A stretch of DNA of 64,000 bases. Source: Oscillospiraceae bacterium (GTDB lineage Bacteria > Bacillota > Clostridia > Oscillospirales > Acutalibacteraceae). The DNA is taken from NCBI GenBank assembly GCA_015065785.1, contig SVPR01000001.1, positions 62,001 through 126,000 on the forward strand. Reading direction: 5' to 3'. The notes beneath the pieces were generated by a model. That model saw nothing but the letters and a program-made list of their open reading frames with translations. It was not told the origin of the DNA and searched no databases. Shown one piece after another: positions 35,939 to 43,412 of the stretch (the stretch's first letter is position 1; every line of letters begins with the position of its first letter). The position numbers were made by a program, and so were the translations under genes.

Positions 35939-35976
35939 AAAACATTGAAAATATTTCAAAATAAGTGAAAAAACAC

Positions 35977-36005
35977 TTGACAAAAGAGAGTTAAATGATT
36001 ATAAT
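35977..36005 (+). promoter_or_regulatory. Promoter of tRNA-Leu
   Basis: Perfect TTGACA (35977-35982), 17-nt spacer, perfect TATAAT (36000-36005); 12 nt before the mature 5' end. Confidence 0.9.
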
Positions 36006-36017
36006 TGTTCAAGTAAT

Positions 36018-36104
36018 GCTGGTGTGGCGGAATAGGCAGACGCAAGGGACTTAAAATCCCTCGGTGGCAACATCGTATCGGTTCAAGTCCGATCACCAGC
36101 ACCA
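36018..36104 (+). tRNA. tRNA-Leu(UAA)
   Basis: 87 nt with long variable arm, acceptor GCTGGTG/CACCAGC, anticodon TAA at 36052-36054 in loop CTTAAAA, T arm GTTCAAGTC and encoded CCA. Confidence 0.97.
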
Positions 36105-36145
36105 AAAAGAAAAAGTCGCACAGTTTCGTGTGACTTTTTCTTTTT
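36105..36145 (+). terminator. Terminator of tRNA-Leu
   Basis: 18-bp stem (36105-36122 with 36128-36145, one wobble) whose outer part is A-run against T-run; only 5-6 unpaired bases in the loop. Confidence 0.88.
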
Positions 36146-36293
36146 GGTATTCTTCTCTTTTATCTTTTACTTTTCGCTTTTCTCTAAAAGACTTTTTCTA
36201 GAGAATAACTAATGGAGAAGAGATAAAACGAATGCTAATATCTTCATTAAAAACCGCTAAACTCTCACAAAACCAGTAAAGGACTTTCTGTTT

Positions 36294-36878
36294 ATGCTCA
36301 ACTTTACATTCTTTTTTAACAATATATTACTCGGTGTCGGTCTTGCGATGGACGCTTTTTCTGTTTCTCTTGCAAATGGTTTAAATGAGCCGAAAATGAA
36401 TAAAGGCAAAATGACAGGCGTTGCAGGTGTTTTTGCCTTATTTCAAGCTGCAATGCCACTTATCGGTTGGGTTTGTGTCCACACAATAGTTCAGTATTTC
36501 ACTTGGTTTGAAAAGCTTATTCCCTGGATTGCTTTAATTCTTCTTTGCTACATTGGTGGTAAAATGCTTTATGACAGTATTAAAAATAAAGATACTGATT
36601 CCGGAGAAGCAAAACGAGTGGGCTTAGCTGCTTTATTAATTCAAGGTGTTGCTACTTCAATTGATGCACTTTCAGTTGGCTTTACCATTGCCGATTACAC
36701 TTTAACGCTTGCACTGTTAGCAGTTTTAATCATTGCAATAGTTACATTCTTTATTTGCTTTGCAGGTATTTTAATCGGCAAAAAATTCGGCACGAAGCTC
36801 GCAGGTAAAGCAGGAGTTTTGGGAGGCGTAATTCTTATATTTATCGGTTTAGAAATATTTATTACAAGTTGGTTTTAA
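36294..36878 (+). CDS. mntP: Manganese exporter MntP
   Basis: 194 aa with six membrane helices in two related halves; the conserved GLAMDAFSVSLA and GVATSIDALSVGF segments each carry the Asp of the transport site. MntP exports Mn2+. In many bacteria a yybP-ykoY Mn riboswitch precedes mntP; none is visible here in the 145 nt upstream, which hold only AT-rich sequence and a 7-bp hairpin (36180-36205). The ribosome site is AAAGGA, a little far from ATG. Confidence 0.93.
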   Translation: MLNFTFFFNNILLGVGLAMDAFSVSLANGLNEPKMNKGKMTGVAGVFALFQAAMPLIGWVCVHTIVQYFTWFEKLIPWIALILLCYIGGKMLYDSIKNKDTDSGEAKRVGLAALLIQGVATSIDALSVGFTIADYTLTLALLAVLIIAIVTFFICFAGILIGKKFGTKLAGKAGVLGGVILIFIGLEIFITSWF

Positions 36879-36885
36879 TACTAAA

Positions 36886-36920
36886 AAGCACTTGAGAAAA
36901 AATTCTCAAGTGCTTTCTTT
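36886..36920. terminator. Terminator of mntP and tRNA-Arg
   Basis: Perfect 14-bp stem (36886-36899 with 36903-36916), 3-nt loop, T-rich tail on the plus strand. On the minus strand it follows the tRNA-Arg directly, with TTTT beyond the stem. Confidence 0.85.
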
Positions 36921-36921
36921 C

Positions 36922-36996
36922 TGGCACCCCCAATAGGAATCGAACCTATAACTAACCCTTAGGAGGGGTTTATTATATCCATTTAACTATGGAGGC
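36922..36996 (-). tRNA. tRNA-Arg(CCU)
   Basis: Cloverleaf on the minus strand with acceptor GCCTCCA/TGGGGGT (two wobbles), anticodon CCT in loop CTCCTAA with stem AACCC/GGGTT, T arm GTTCGATTC, and CCA encoded. Confidence 0.95.
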
Positions 36997-37010
36997 GAAT
37001 AAATATGTAA

Positions 37011-37055
37011 CAATTATAACAGAACCTGATTGTTTGTCAAGTTCTGTTATAATTG
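37011..37055 (-). promoter_or_regulatory. tRNA-Arg promoter inside a perfect inverted repeat
   Basis: Perfect 15-bp arms (37011-37025 and 37041-37055) around a 15-nt loop. On the minus strand TTGACA (37040-37035), 16-nt spacer, TATAAT (37018-37013), leading to tRNA-Arg. The same stem can terminate the phosphoesterase transcript from upstream. Confidence 0.75.
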
Positions 37056-37061
37056 TATTTG

Positions 37062-37757
37062 TTATATAGAAACTCTTTCACCCGTGTGTGCATTTACAAG
37101 TGCCTTGTGAACGCCTATATATGAATTAGAAATATATTTATCAAGGTGAAGGCTACCAAAGAACCAACGGTCAAATTCAGAGCATTTTGAAAGCTCGTCA
37201 AAATATGCGTTGAGCGATGTGACATGAATCGGTTCATTATCACCTAATTTCAAGAAATCTTTAATAATGCCTGGTGGTTCGTGAGTTAAAATTACATTAA
37301 CCTTGCAATCAACATTTTCTAAATTGTTGGCACCCTCAAGAAGCTCGGTTTTAGAGGGGATCTCTTCTTTTAACCAGGTCTTTTCTTCAAGTCTGTAATC
37401 CAAATCAGGACTTTCACCACCACCCATAGTGAAAATTCTTAAATCATCAATGTTGAAAATCTGGCCTCTCATAAGGTGGAAAATGTTGTCAGAAATTCTG
37501 TGAACTTTTCCGCCTTTCCAGGCTGTAACAGGGTAGCCGTTAAGAATTTCAAAGTTTTCATGAGAGCCATCAATAAAGCAAATGTTATATTTTCTTTTAG
37601 AGAAGCTTTTTAAGATTTTTTCTTCAGCCTTTGAGTTGTCCCAGATAAAACCGAAGTCGCCACAAACTATTAAAGTATCACCAGGTGCTAATTCCTTTAA
37701 AGCGGCTTTTGAAAGACGCTCCGGGTCACCGTGTGTGTCACCAGTAATAAAAACCAT
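37062..37757 (-). CDS. Metallophosphoesterase (calcineurin-like)
   Basis: 231 aa cytoplasmic enzyme. Metal motifs: GDTHGD near the N-terminus, GDFGFIWD, GSHENFE (GNHE variant with Ser), LTHEPPG and a weak final GSLHLD in place of GH-x-H. So it keeps most of the di-metal site but the last His-rich motif is changed, which may alter activity. Substrate unknown: nucleotides, phosphodiesters or phosphoproteins are possible. Single gene, diverging from the DD-carboxypeptidase gene. Confidence 0.85.
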   Translation of the reverse strand: MVFITGDTHGDPERLSKAALKELAPGDTLIVCGDFGFIWDNSKAEEKILKSFSKRKYNICFIDGSHENFEILNGYPVTAWKGGKVHRISDNIFHLMRGQIFNIDDLRIFTMGGGESPDLDYRLEEKTWLKEEIPSKTELLEGANNLENVDCKVNVILTHEPPGIIKDFLKLGDNEPIHVTSLNAYFDELSKCSEFDRWFFGSLHLDKYISNSYIGVHKALVNAHTGERVSI

Positions 37758-37858
37758 AAATTCACTGTCCTTTTTTTGAAAATACTATTTCTTTTCTTGA
37801 AATAAAATGCTATAATGTTTATTGTTTATATTTTACTACATTTATCAGGTGATTGTCT

Positions 37859-39250
37859 ATGAAAAAATTGCTGATTTTTATAAATTGTTTTATTTTAATT
37901 TTACCATTATTTACAAATATTGCTTATGCAGGTAGTTCTGAAGGCGCTTATAATATTGAAGCGCCGGAATACGAATCTGAAATTGCTTTGCTCGTAAATG
38001 CTGATACTGATACAGTTATTTATTCTAAAAATGCGGATAAAGTCACCGCGCCTGCATCTTTGACTAAGATTGTTACAGCTCTTGTTGTTTTAGATAAAGG
38101 TGATTCGCTTTCTACTCAGATTACTTGTTCTAAAGAGGCGATTGACAGTATCTTGGGGACCGGTAGTTCAATAGCAGGTCTTTACGCTGGTGAAAAAACA
38201 ACTCTAGAAATGCTTTTATATTGCTTGTTTTTAGTAAGTGGTAATGATGCCGCTGCAGTATTTGCTTACCATTACGGTAAAGGCGACCCTCAGGTTTTTG
38301 TTGATGATATGAATGCCTATGTTGCAAAATTAGGCTGTAAAAATACTTATTTTGCAAATCCACATGGACTTGACGATGAAAATGACCCTGGTTTTACAAG
38401 TGAATATCAAAGCAGAACTACTGCTAATGATATGTATATAATTGCAAAACACGCACTCGAAAACGAAACTATTAAAAAAATATCTACCAAGTATGGTAAA
38501 ACGATGCCTAAAACCAATAAAAGTGATGTCAGATATTTATATAATACAAATCCGCTTTTAAATGAGTATTCTTACTATTATTATCCGGGTGTTGTAGGAC
38601 TTAAAACAGGTACTACCGATAAAGCCGGGGCCTGTCTTGTTTCGAGTGCGACCAAAAATGGTTATACCTATATTTCAATAGCGATGCGGGGTGTCACTAA
38701 TTATTACCTTGATGGTGATGCAAGAAATACTGCTTACTTAACCTGTCGTTATATGTTTAAATGGGCTTTTGAAAATATGGAGATGAAAATTCTTGCTGAT
38801 ACAGAAAGAATTTTAGGTGAAGCACCTGTTGAATATGGCAGAGGCTACGATTATGTCAGTCTTGTTCCGGGCGAATCGGTTAAAGCTGTTGTTTTAAATG
38901 ATGTTACGATTGATGACCTGACTGTTAAATTTTCAGACTCATTCCCGGAAAAAGTCAAAGCACCAATTGATGAAGGGGAAGAGGTTGGCAAGGCTTATTT
39001 AATGTATAATGATGTAGTTATTACAGAAATAACGCTTGTAGCAGGGCATACAGTAAAGAAAAATTATATCTGGGCGATGTTTAACTGGGTTTTGAAATTA
39101 GTAAAATCACCTGCATTTTATGTTGCTTTAATTGTACTTGCACTATTGCTGTGCATGTTCTTTGCAACTACCAAAAAGCAAAGGAAACAGAAAAAACGCC
39201 AAAAAAACACTATTCATATTGTAAGTGATTACAGTAAATTAGGTAGATAA
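37859..39250 (+). CDS. D-alanyl-D-alanine carboxypeptidase (DacF-like PBP)
   Basis: 463 aa. Signal peptide (residues about 3-24, ending AYA); penicillin-binding motifs S67-L-T-K70, S127-G-N and K249-T-G; C-terminal beta domain; then a membrane helix (FYVALIVLALLLCMFFA) and a very basic tail. It trims D-Ala from peptidoglycan side chains outside the membrane. DacF-type enzymes act in sporulation in Bacillus, but this member could also be the vegetative enzyme. The start is ATG 37859 with CAGGTGATT upstream. Confidence 0.93.
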   Translation: MKKLLIFINCFILILPLFTNIAYAGSSEGAYNIEAPEYESEIALLVNADTDTVIYSKNADKVTAPASLTKIVTALVVLDKGDSLSTQITCSKEAIDSILGTGSSIAGLYAGEKTTLEMLLYCLFLVSGNDAAAVFAYHYGKGDPQVFVDDMNAYVAKLGCKNTYFANPHGLDDENDPGFTSEYQSRTTANDMYIIAKHALENETIKKISTKYGKTMPKTNKSDVRYLYNTNPLLNEYSYYYYPGVVGLKTGTTDKAGACLVSSATKNGYTYISIAMRGVTNYYLDGDARNTAYLTCRYMFKWAFENMEMKILADTERILGEAPVEYGRGYDYVSLVPGESVKAVVLNDVTIDDLTVKFSDSFPEKVKAPIDEGEEVGKAYLMYNDVVITEITLVAGHTVKKNYIWAMFNWVLKLVKSPAFYVALIVLALLLCMFFATTKKQRKQKKRQKNTIHIVSDYSKLGR

Positions 39251-39346
39251 TTGAATTTGGTGAGTGAGAAAAACCATTAAAAAAACGAGAAAAAGAAAGA
39301 AAACGAGAGATTACCAAAGTTATTTTAATTTTTCTTTAAAAAAGTG

Positions 39347-39391
39347 TTGACAGTCCCGTTTTGCTGTGATAATATATCAAGGCAAAACGGG
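39347..39391 (+). promoter_or_regulatory. rplM promoter with a flanking 10-bp palindrome
   Basis: TTGACA (39347-39352), 17-nt spacer, TAATAT (39370-39375). The arms CCCGTTTTGC (39355-39364) and GCAAAACGGG (39382-39391) are exact reverse complements that enclose the -10 box; transcription should start near the right arm, so the palindrome is present as DNA only. Confidence 0.75.
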
Positions 39392-39427
39392 ATTATTATG
39401 TTCCAAAAATTAACGGAGGTAAACACT

Positions 39428-39856
39428 ATGTCTACTTATATGCCTAAAGGCGATATTACTGATCGTCAATGGTATGTTCTTGACGCTGAAGGCAGAACAC
39501 TTGGTGAAGTTGCAGTTGAAGCTGCTACTATTCTTCGCGGCAAGCATAAACCAACATTTACACCACACGCAGATTGCGGTGACAGCGTTATTGTTATCAA
39601 CGCTGCAAAAATCGTTCTTACTGGTAATAAACTTAATGATAAGATTTATTATCACCACACAGGTTACATCGGTAACATGAAGGCTGTTAAATACGGCACA
39701 CTCATGAAAGAGAAACCTGAGTTCGTTGTTGAAAAAGCTGTTAAGGGAATGCTTCCTGACAACACAATCGGTAGAAATGCTATGTCTCGTATCCGCGTTT
39801 ACGCTGGTGCAGAGCACAAACAAGAGGCTCAGAAGCCAATTGTTAGAGAATTTTAA
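39428..39856 (+). CDS. rplM: 50S ribosomal protein L13
   Basis: 142 aa. WYVLDAEGRTLGEVA, LRGKHKPTFTPHADCGD and MLPDNTIGRNAMSRIRVYAG are L13 signatures. Binds 23S rRNA early in 50S assembly. The start is ATG 39428 with AACGGAGG upstream. Followed 18 nt later by rpsI, the standard pair. Confidence 0.98.
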   Translation: MSTYMPKGDITDRQWYVLDAEGRTLGEVAVEAATILRGKHKPTFTPHADCGDSVIVINAAKIVLTGNKLNDKIYYHHTGYIGNMKAVKYGTLMKEKPEFVVEKAVKGMLPDNTIGRNAMSRIRVYAGAEHKQEAQKPIVREF

Positions 39857-39874
39857 GTGAGGAGGCAATAAACA

Positions 39875-40273
39875 ATGTACGAAAGCAAACCATATTTCTA
39901 CGGTACTGGTAGAAGAAAAAAATCTGTTGCTCGTGTTCGTGTTTATCCGGGTACAGGTAAAATCACAATCAATGACAGAGATATTGACGATTATTTCGGT
40001 CTTGAAACACTTAAACTTATCGTTCGTCAGCCTCTCGCACTTACAGAAACATCAGAAAAATATGATGTTATCTGCCGTGTAGCAGGTGGCGGTGTAACAG
40101 GTCAGGCAGGTGCTATCCGTCACGGCATAGCAAGAGCTCTTCTTCAATCAGAAGATGAAGTTCGCCCAGTTCTCAAAAAAGCTGGCCTTCTTACAAGAGA
40201 CCCAAGAATGAAAGAAAGAAAGAAATACGGTCTCAAAGGTGCTCGTCGTGCACCACAATTCTCAAAGAGATAA
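39875..40273 (+). CDS. rpsI: 30S ribosomal protein S9
   Basis: 132 aa. [15 protein letters not shown] at the N-terminus, [19 protein letters not shown] in the middle and the basic tail [16 protein letters not shown] that reaches the decoding site. RBS GAGGAGG. A terminator follows. Confidence 0.98.
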   Translation: MYESKPYFYGTGRRKKSVARVRVYPGTGKITINDRDIDDYFGLETLKLIVRQPLALTETSEKYDVICRVAGGGVTGQAGAIRHGIARALLQSEDEVRPVLKKAGLLTRDPRMKERKKYGLKGARRAPQFSKR

Positions 40274-40294
40274 ATTTATCCCAAAGGGAACGAA

Positions 40295-40332
40295 AATCCT
40301 CGGAACTATTGCAGTTTCGAGGATTGTTTTTT
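40295..40332 (+). terminator. Terminator of rplM-rpsI
   Basis: 13-bp stem (40295-40307 with 40313-40325, one wobble), 5-nt loop, six T after a G. Confidence 0.92.
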
Positions 40333-40353
40333 ATTATAAAAGCTTTATAATTC

Positions 40354-40382
40354 TTGACTTTTTTAGTGCTACATATTATAAT
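40354..40382 (+). promoter_or_regulatory. Promoter of the Wzy-like gene
   Basis: TTGACT (40354-40359), 17-nt spacer, TATAAT (40377-40382), 41 nt before the ATG. Confidence 0.78.
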
Positions 40383-40423
40383 TTTCATATATGTTTAAAT
40401 CTAAGAATATAAGTTGGTAAATT

Positions 40424-41635
40424 ATGAAAAAGAAACAATTGACACCTAATAGGGTAATAGTAACATTTGCCTTATTTTTCCTCCTGACAATTGATACAGG
40501 GTTTTATTCATCTGAACGAATGAGTGGTACTATCAGATTAATTATATCGATAGCTGCTGTTGGCTTAATTATTATAACAAGACTTCAAAAAACTATTTTA
40601 TCAAATCCGTTTTTTTCCCGATTAAACCGAACATTTTTATTTTTTGTTTTGTCATTAATTTTGCCTGTTATTTATGGTAATTTTAATACAAAACAAATGA
40701 TTGTTACATTGGTGCCGTGGGTAGTTGGATATCTGTTTACTTTGTTTGTGTCTTATCAGGAATTTAAAGATGCATTTTTGTCAATTGTTCGATTTCTTGC
40801 GGTTTACTCGCTGATAACATTTTTCTTAGGTATTATTTTACCTGATTTGATAACTGTTTTACCTTCCATAGAAAAAAATGGTACACTGTACTATAATACT
40901 GTTTTTTCAGTAGTATCAAACAGCTTGTTTGTTTCAAGAAACTTTGGTATTTTTTGGGAACCTGGTGCTTTTTCGATATTTTTGAATGTTGCTTTGTATT
41001 TTGAATTATTTGAAAATAAATTTAATGCTAAACACATTTTATTGCTTTCAGTAACTATTTTAACTACTGTTTCTACTTTGGGCATTGTGTGTATGGTAAT
41101 ATTGTTTGCTGCATTCCTGACTACTGATAAATATGTTAGTTCAAGTAGAATTAAAAGCTTAATTGTAACCGCAGGTGCATTAGGGTTAGTTGTTTTAATT
41201 TTTTATGGTGGCGATTTTATTTACAATACTTTTAATAAGCTTGATATGTCAGGTACAACAATCAACGAATCGACTGCTGTCAGAATGAATGCAATAATTT
41301 ATCCAGGTTCTGCATTCCTCGAAAATCCAATTTTTGGTGTAGGATATGACGATTATTTATTTATTCAAGAGCGTTTTTGTGGAGGTATGGCAACCTGTTC
41401 TTTCATAAATTGGTTGTGCTTGTTTGGTATCCTTGGTGGTATAATTCCAGTGGTTGGTTGTATTCGCTTCTTTACAATTAATAATCATAATTTTTTAGCT
41501 AACTGTGCGTTGTTTATATTTACAATGTTTTTGTTCTCAACTGAAAACTTTATTCAGATTATATTTATTTATATCTTGATGTTCTTTGGTTACAACAAAC
41601 GTAATAACAATAGTTTCTTGAAAAAATTAGTTTAA
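40424..41635 (+). CDS. Wzy/O-antigen-ligase-like membrane polymerase
   Basis: 403 aa with about ten membrane helices and a larger outer loop near residues 275-320. FGIFWEPGAFSIFLN and ENPIFGVGYDDYLF are typical of Wzy-type polysaccharide polymerases and O-antigen ligases. These join sugar repeats on the lipid carrier outside the membrane. No glycosyltransferase or flippase gene is next to it; the nearest glycosyltransferase is 19 kb away. The base composition looks even more AT-rich than its neighbours, which may mean transfer. Ribosome site weak (AAGTTGGTAA). Confidence 0.75.
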   Translation: MKKKQLTPNRVIVTFALFFLLTIDTGFYSSERMSGTIRLIISIAAVGLIIITRLQKTILSNPFFSRLNRTFLFFVLSLILPVIYGNFNTKQMIVTLVPWVVGYLFTLFVSYQEFKDAFLSIVRFLAVYSLITFFLGIILPDLITVLPSIEKNGTLYYNTVFSVVSNSLFVSRNFGIFWEPGAFSIFLNVALYFELFENKFNAKHILLLSVTILTTVSTLGIVCMVILFAAFLTTDKYVSSSRIKSLIVTAGALGLVVLIFYGGDFIYNTFNKLDMSGTTINESTAVRMNAIIYPGSAFLENPIFGVGYDDYLFIQERFCGGMATCSFINWLCLFGILGGIIPVVGCIRFFTINNHNFLANCALFIFTMFLFSTENFIQIIFIYILMFFGYNKRNNNSFLKKLV

Positions 41636-41684
41636 CTTTAATTGCTGATCTCGTGTTATATTCTTTAATTGAGGTTTTGGATAA

Positions 41685-43412
41685 ATGAAAAGAGTTTTAA
41701 TTTACTTAAAAAAGTATATTAAAGAAACAATTTTTGCGCCCCTGCTTAAAATGTCAGAGGCGCTTCTTGAATTATTTGTACCAATAGTTATTGCTGATAT
41801 TGTTGATTCCGGCGTAAATAGCGGTGTTAACTATGTAGTCAAACAATGTTTGATTTTATTAGCGTTAGGTGTTTTTGGTTTGCTGTTTTCTGTTTCAGCA
41901 CAATATATGTCGGCTCGTGCGGCAATTGGTATGGCTACTGACTTAAAGTTGGATTTGTTCCGTCATATTCAAAGTTTTTCTTATGCTGAGCATGAAAAAA
42001 TTGGTGCTTCAACATTGATTACACGAATGACAAGTGATATAAATCAGGTACAATCCGGCGTAAATCTGACATTAAGATTATTCTTGCGCTCACCATTTAT
42101 CGTTTTTGGTTCAATGATAATGGCGTTTACATTAGATGTAAAATCAGCCTTAGTATTTGTGGTTACAATTCCGTTGCTTTCAGCAGTAGTCTTTTCAGTA
42201 ATGGCTATTACTATTCCAAAATACAAAAATGTTCAGGAAAAATTAGATTCTTTAATGCTTACTACTCGTGAAAATCTTTCGGGAGTTAGAGTTTTAAGAG
42301 CATTTCGTAAGGAAAAAGATGAAACGGTTATTTTTGAAAACAAAAATGCAGTTTTGAATATTGCGCAAAGAACAGTTGCAAAAATTTCGTCTTTAACTAA
42401 TCCTGCCACATTTATAATTGTTAACATAGCAACTGTTGTTCTTATCTGGGTTGGTGCTATCAGAGTTGATAATGGTGATATTTCACAAGGAACAGTTATT
42501 GCTCTTTATAATTATATGGCACAAATCCTTGTTGAGCTTATAAAGCTTGCAAATCTTATTGTGAGTATCACAAAATCAATTGCAAGTGCAGGTAGAATTT
42601 CAAAAGTATTTGATATTGAGGATTCCACTGTTGATTCAGAAACTGCAGAGGATGAATTTAATCTTGAAAGCGAAGTAGCAGTTGATTTTAATAATGTGTC
42701 ATTTAAATATCCTGATTCAAACGAGAATGCACTTGAAAGCATATCTTTTTCAGCTAAAAAAGGTGAAACAATAGGCATAATTGGTGGTACCGGTTCAGGT
42801 AAAACAACTTTAGTTAATCTTATCTCTCGTTTTTATGATGTCGCTAATGGTAAGGTTAATATTTTTGGTAAAAGCATAACATCTGTTACTGAAAAGTATC
42901 TGAGAGATAACATTGGCATCGTACCACAAAAAGCACAATTATTTAAAGGCACAATAAAAGAGAACATTAAAGTGGGGAATTTGTCTGCTTCTGACGAAGA
43001 TGTTCTTAACGCTTTAAAGCTTTCACAAGCAGAAGAATTTGTTATGAAAAAAGATGGGGGATTGGATTACGAGATTGAGCAGTATGGTAAAAATCTTTCA
43101 GGTGGTCAGAAACAACGACTTACCATTGCTCGTGCGTTGATTAAGAAAGCACCGATTCTTATTCTTGACGATAGTGCATCTGCACTTGATTTGGCAACAG
43201 ATGCAAAATTAAGAAAAGCAATAAAAGAATTACCGGATAACCCAACTGTATTTATTGTATCTCAGCGAGTTTCTGCAGTTATGAATTCAGATAAAATTCT
43301 GGTTTTAGATGATGGGGAATTAGTTGCCACAGGCACACATAATGAATTGCAAAATTCTTGTGAGATATATAGTGAAATCTGCAACTCTCAGTTTGGGGGT
43401 GTTGAGCAATGA
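41685..43412 (+). CDS. ABC exporter half with degenerate ATPase site (first of pair)
   Basis: 575 aa: six-helix exporter domain (residues about 1-320) and ATPase domain with Walker A GGTGSGKTT (367-375), canonical signature LSGGQ (471-475), Walker B ILILDD with Asp496 where the catalytic Glu should be, and Gln in place of the switch His (VSQRVSA). This matches the degenerate-site half of heterodimeric exporters such as TM287/288, BmrCD and LmrCD. Substrate unknown (drugs, lipids or peptides). The stop overlaps the next ATG by four bases. Confidence 0.93.
   Translation: MKRVLIYLKKYIKETIFAPLLKMSEALLELFVPIVIADIVDSGVNSGVNYVVKQCLILLALGVFGLLFSVSAQYMSARAAIGMATDLKLDLFRHIQSFSYAEHEKIGASTLITRMTSDINQVQSGVNLTLRLFLRSPFIVFGSMIMAFTLDVKSALVFVVTIPLLSAVVFSVMAITIPKYKNVQEKLDSLMLTTRENLSGVRVLRAFRKEKDETVIFENKNAVLNIAQRTVAKISSLTNPATFIIVNIATVVLIWVGAIRVDNGDISQGTVIALYNYMAQILVELIKLANLIVSITKSIASAGRISKVFDIEDSTVDSETAEDEFNLESEVAVDFNNVSFKYPDSNENALESISFSAKKGETIGIIGGTGSGKTTLVNLISRFYDVANGKVNIFGKSITSVTEKYLRDNIGIVPQKAQLFKGTIKENIKVGNLSASDEDVLNALKLSQAEEFVMKKDGGLDYEIEQYGKNLSGGQKQRLTIARALIKKAPILILDDSASALDLATDAKLRKAIKELPDNPTVFIVSQRVSAVMNSDKILVLDDGELVATGTHNELQNSCEIYSEICNSQFGGVEQ

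Noticed and set aside
39410-39868. 152-codon open frame on the minus strand over rplM
   Set aside because: It is a mirror of the rplM coding sequence; no ribosome site and no protein-like pattern.
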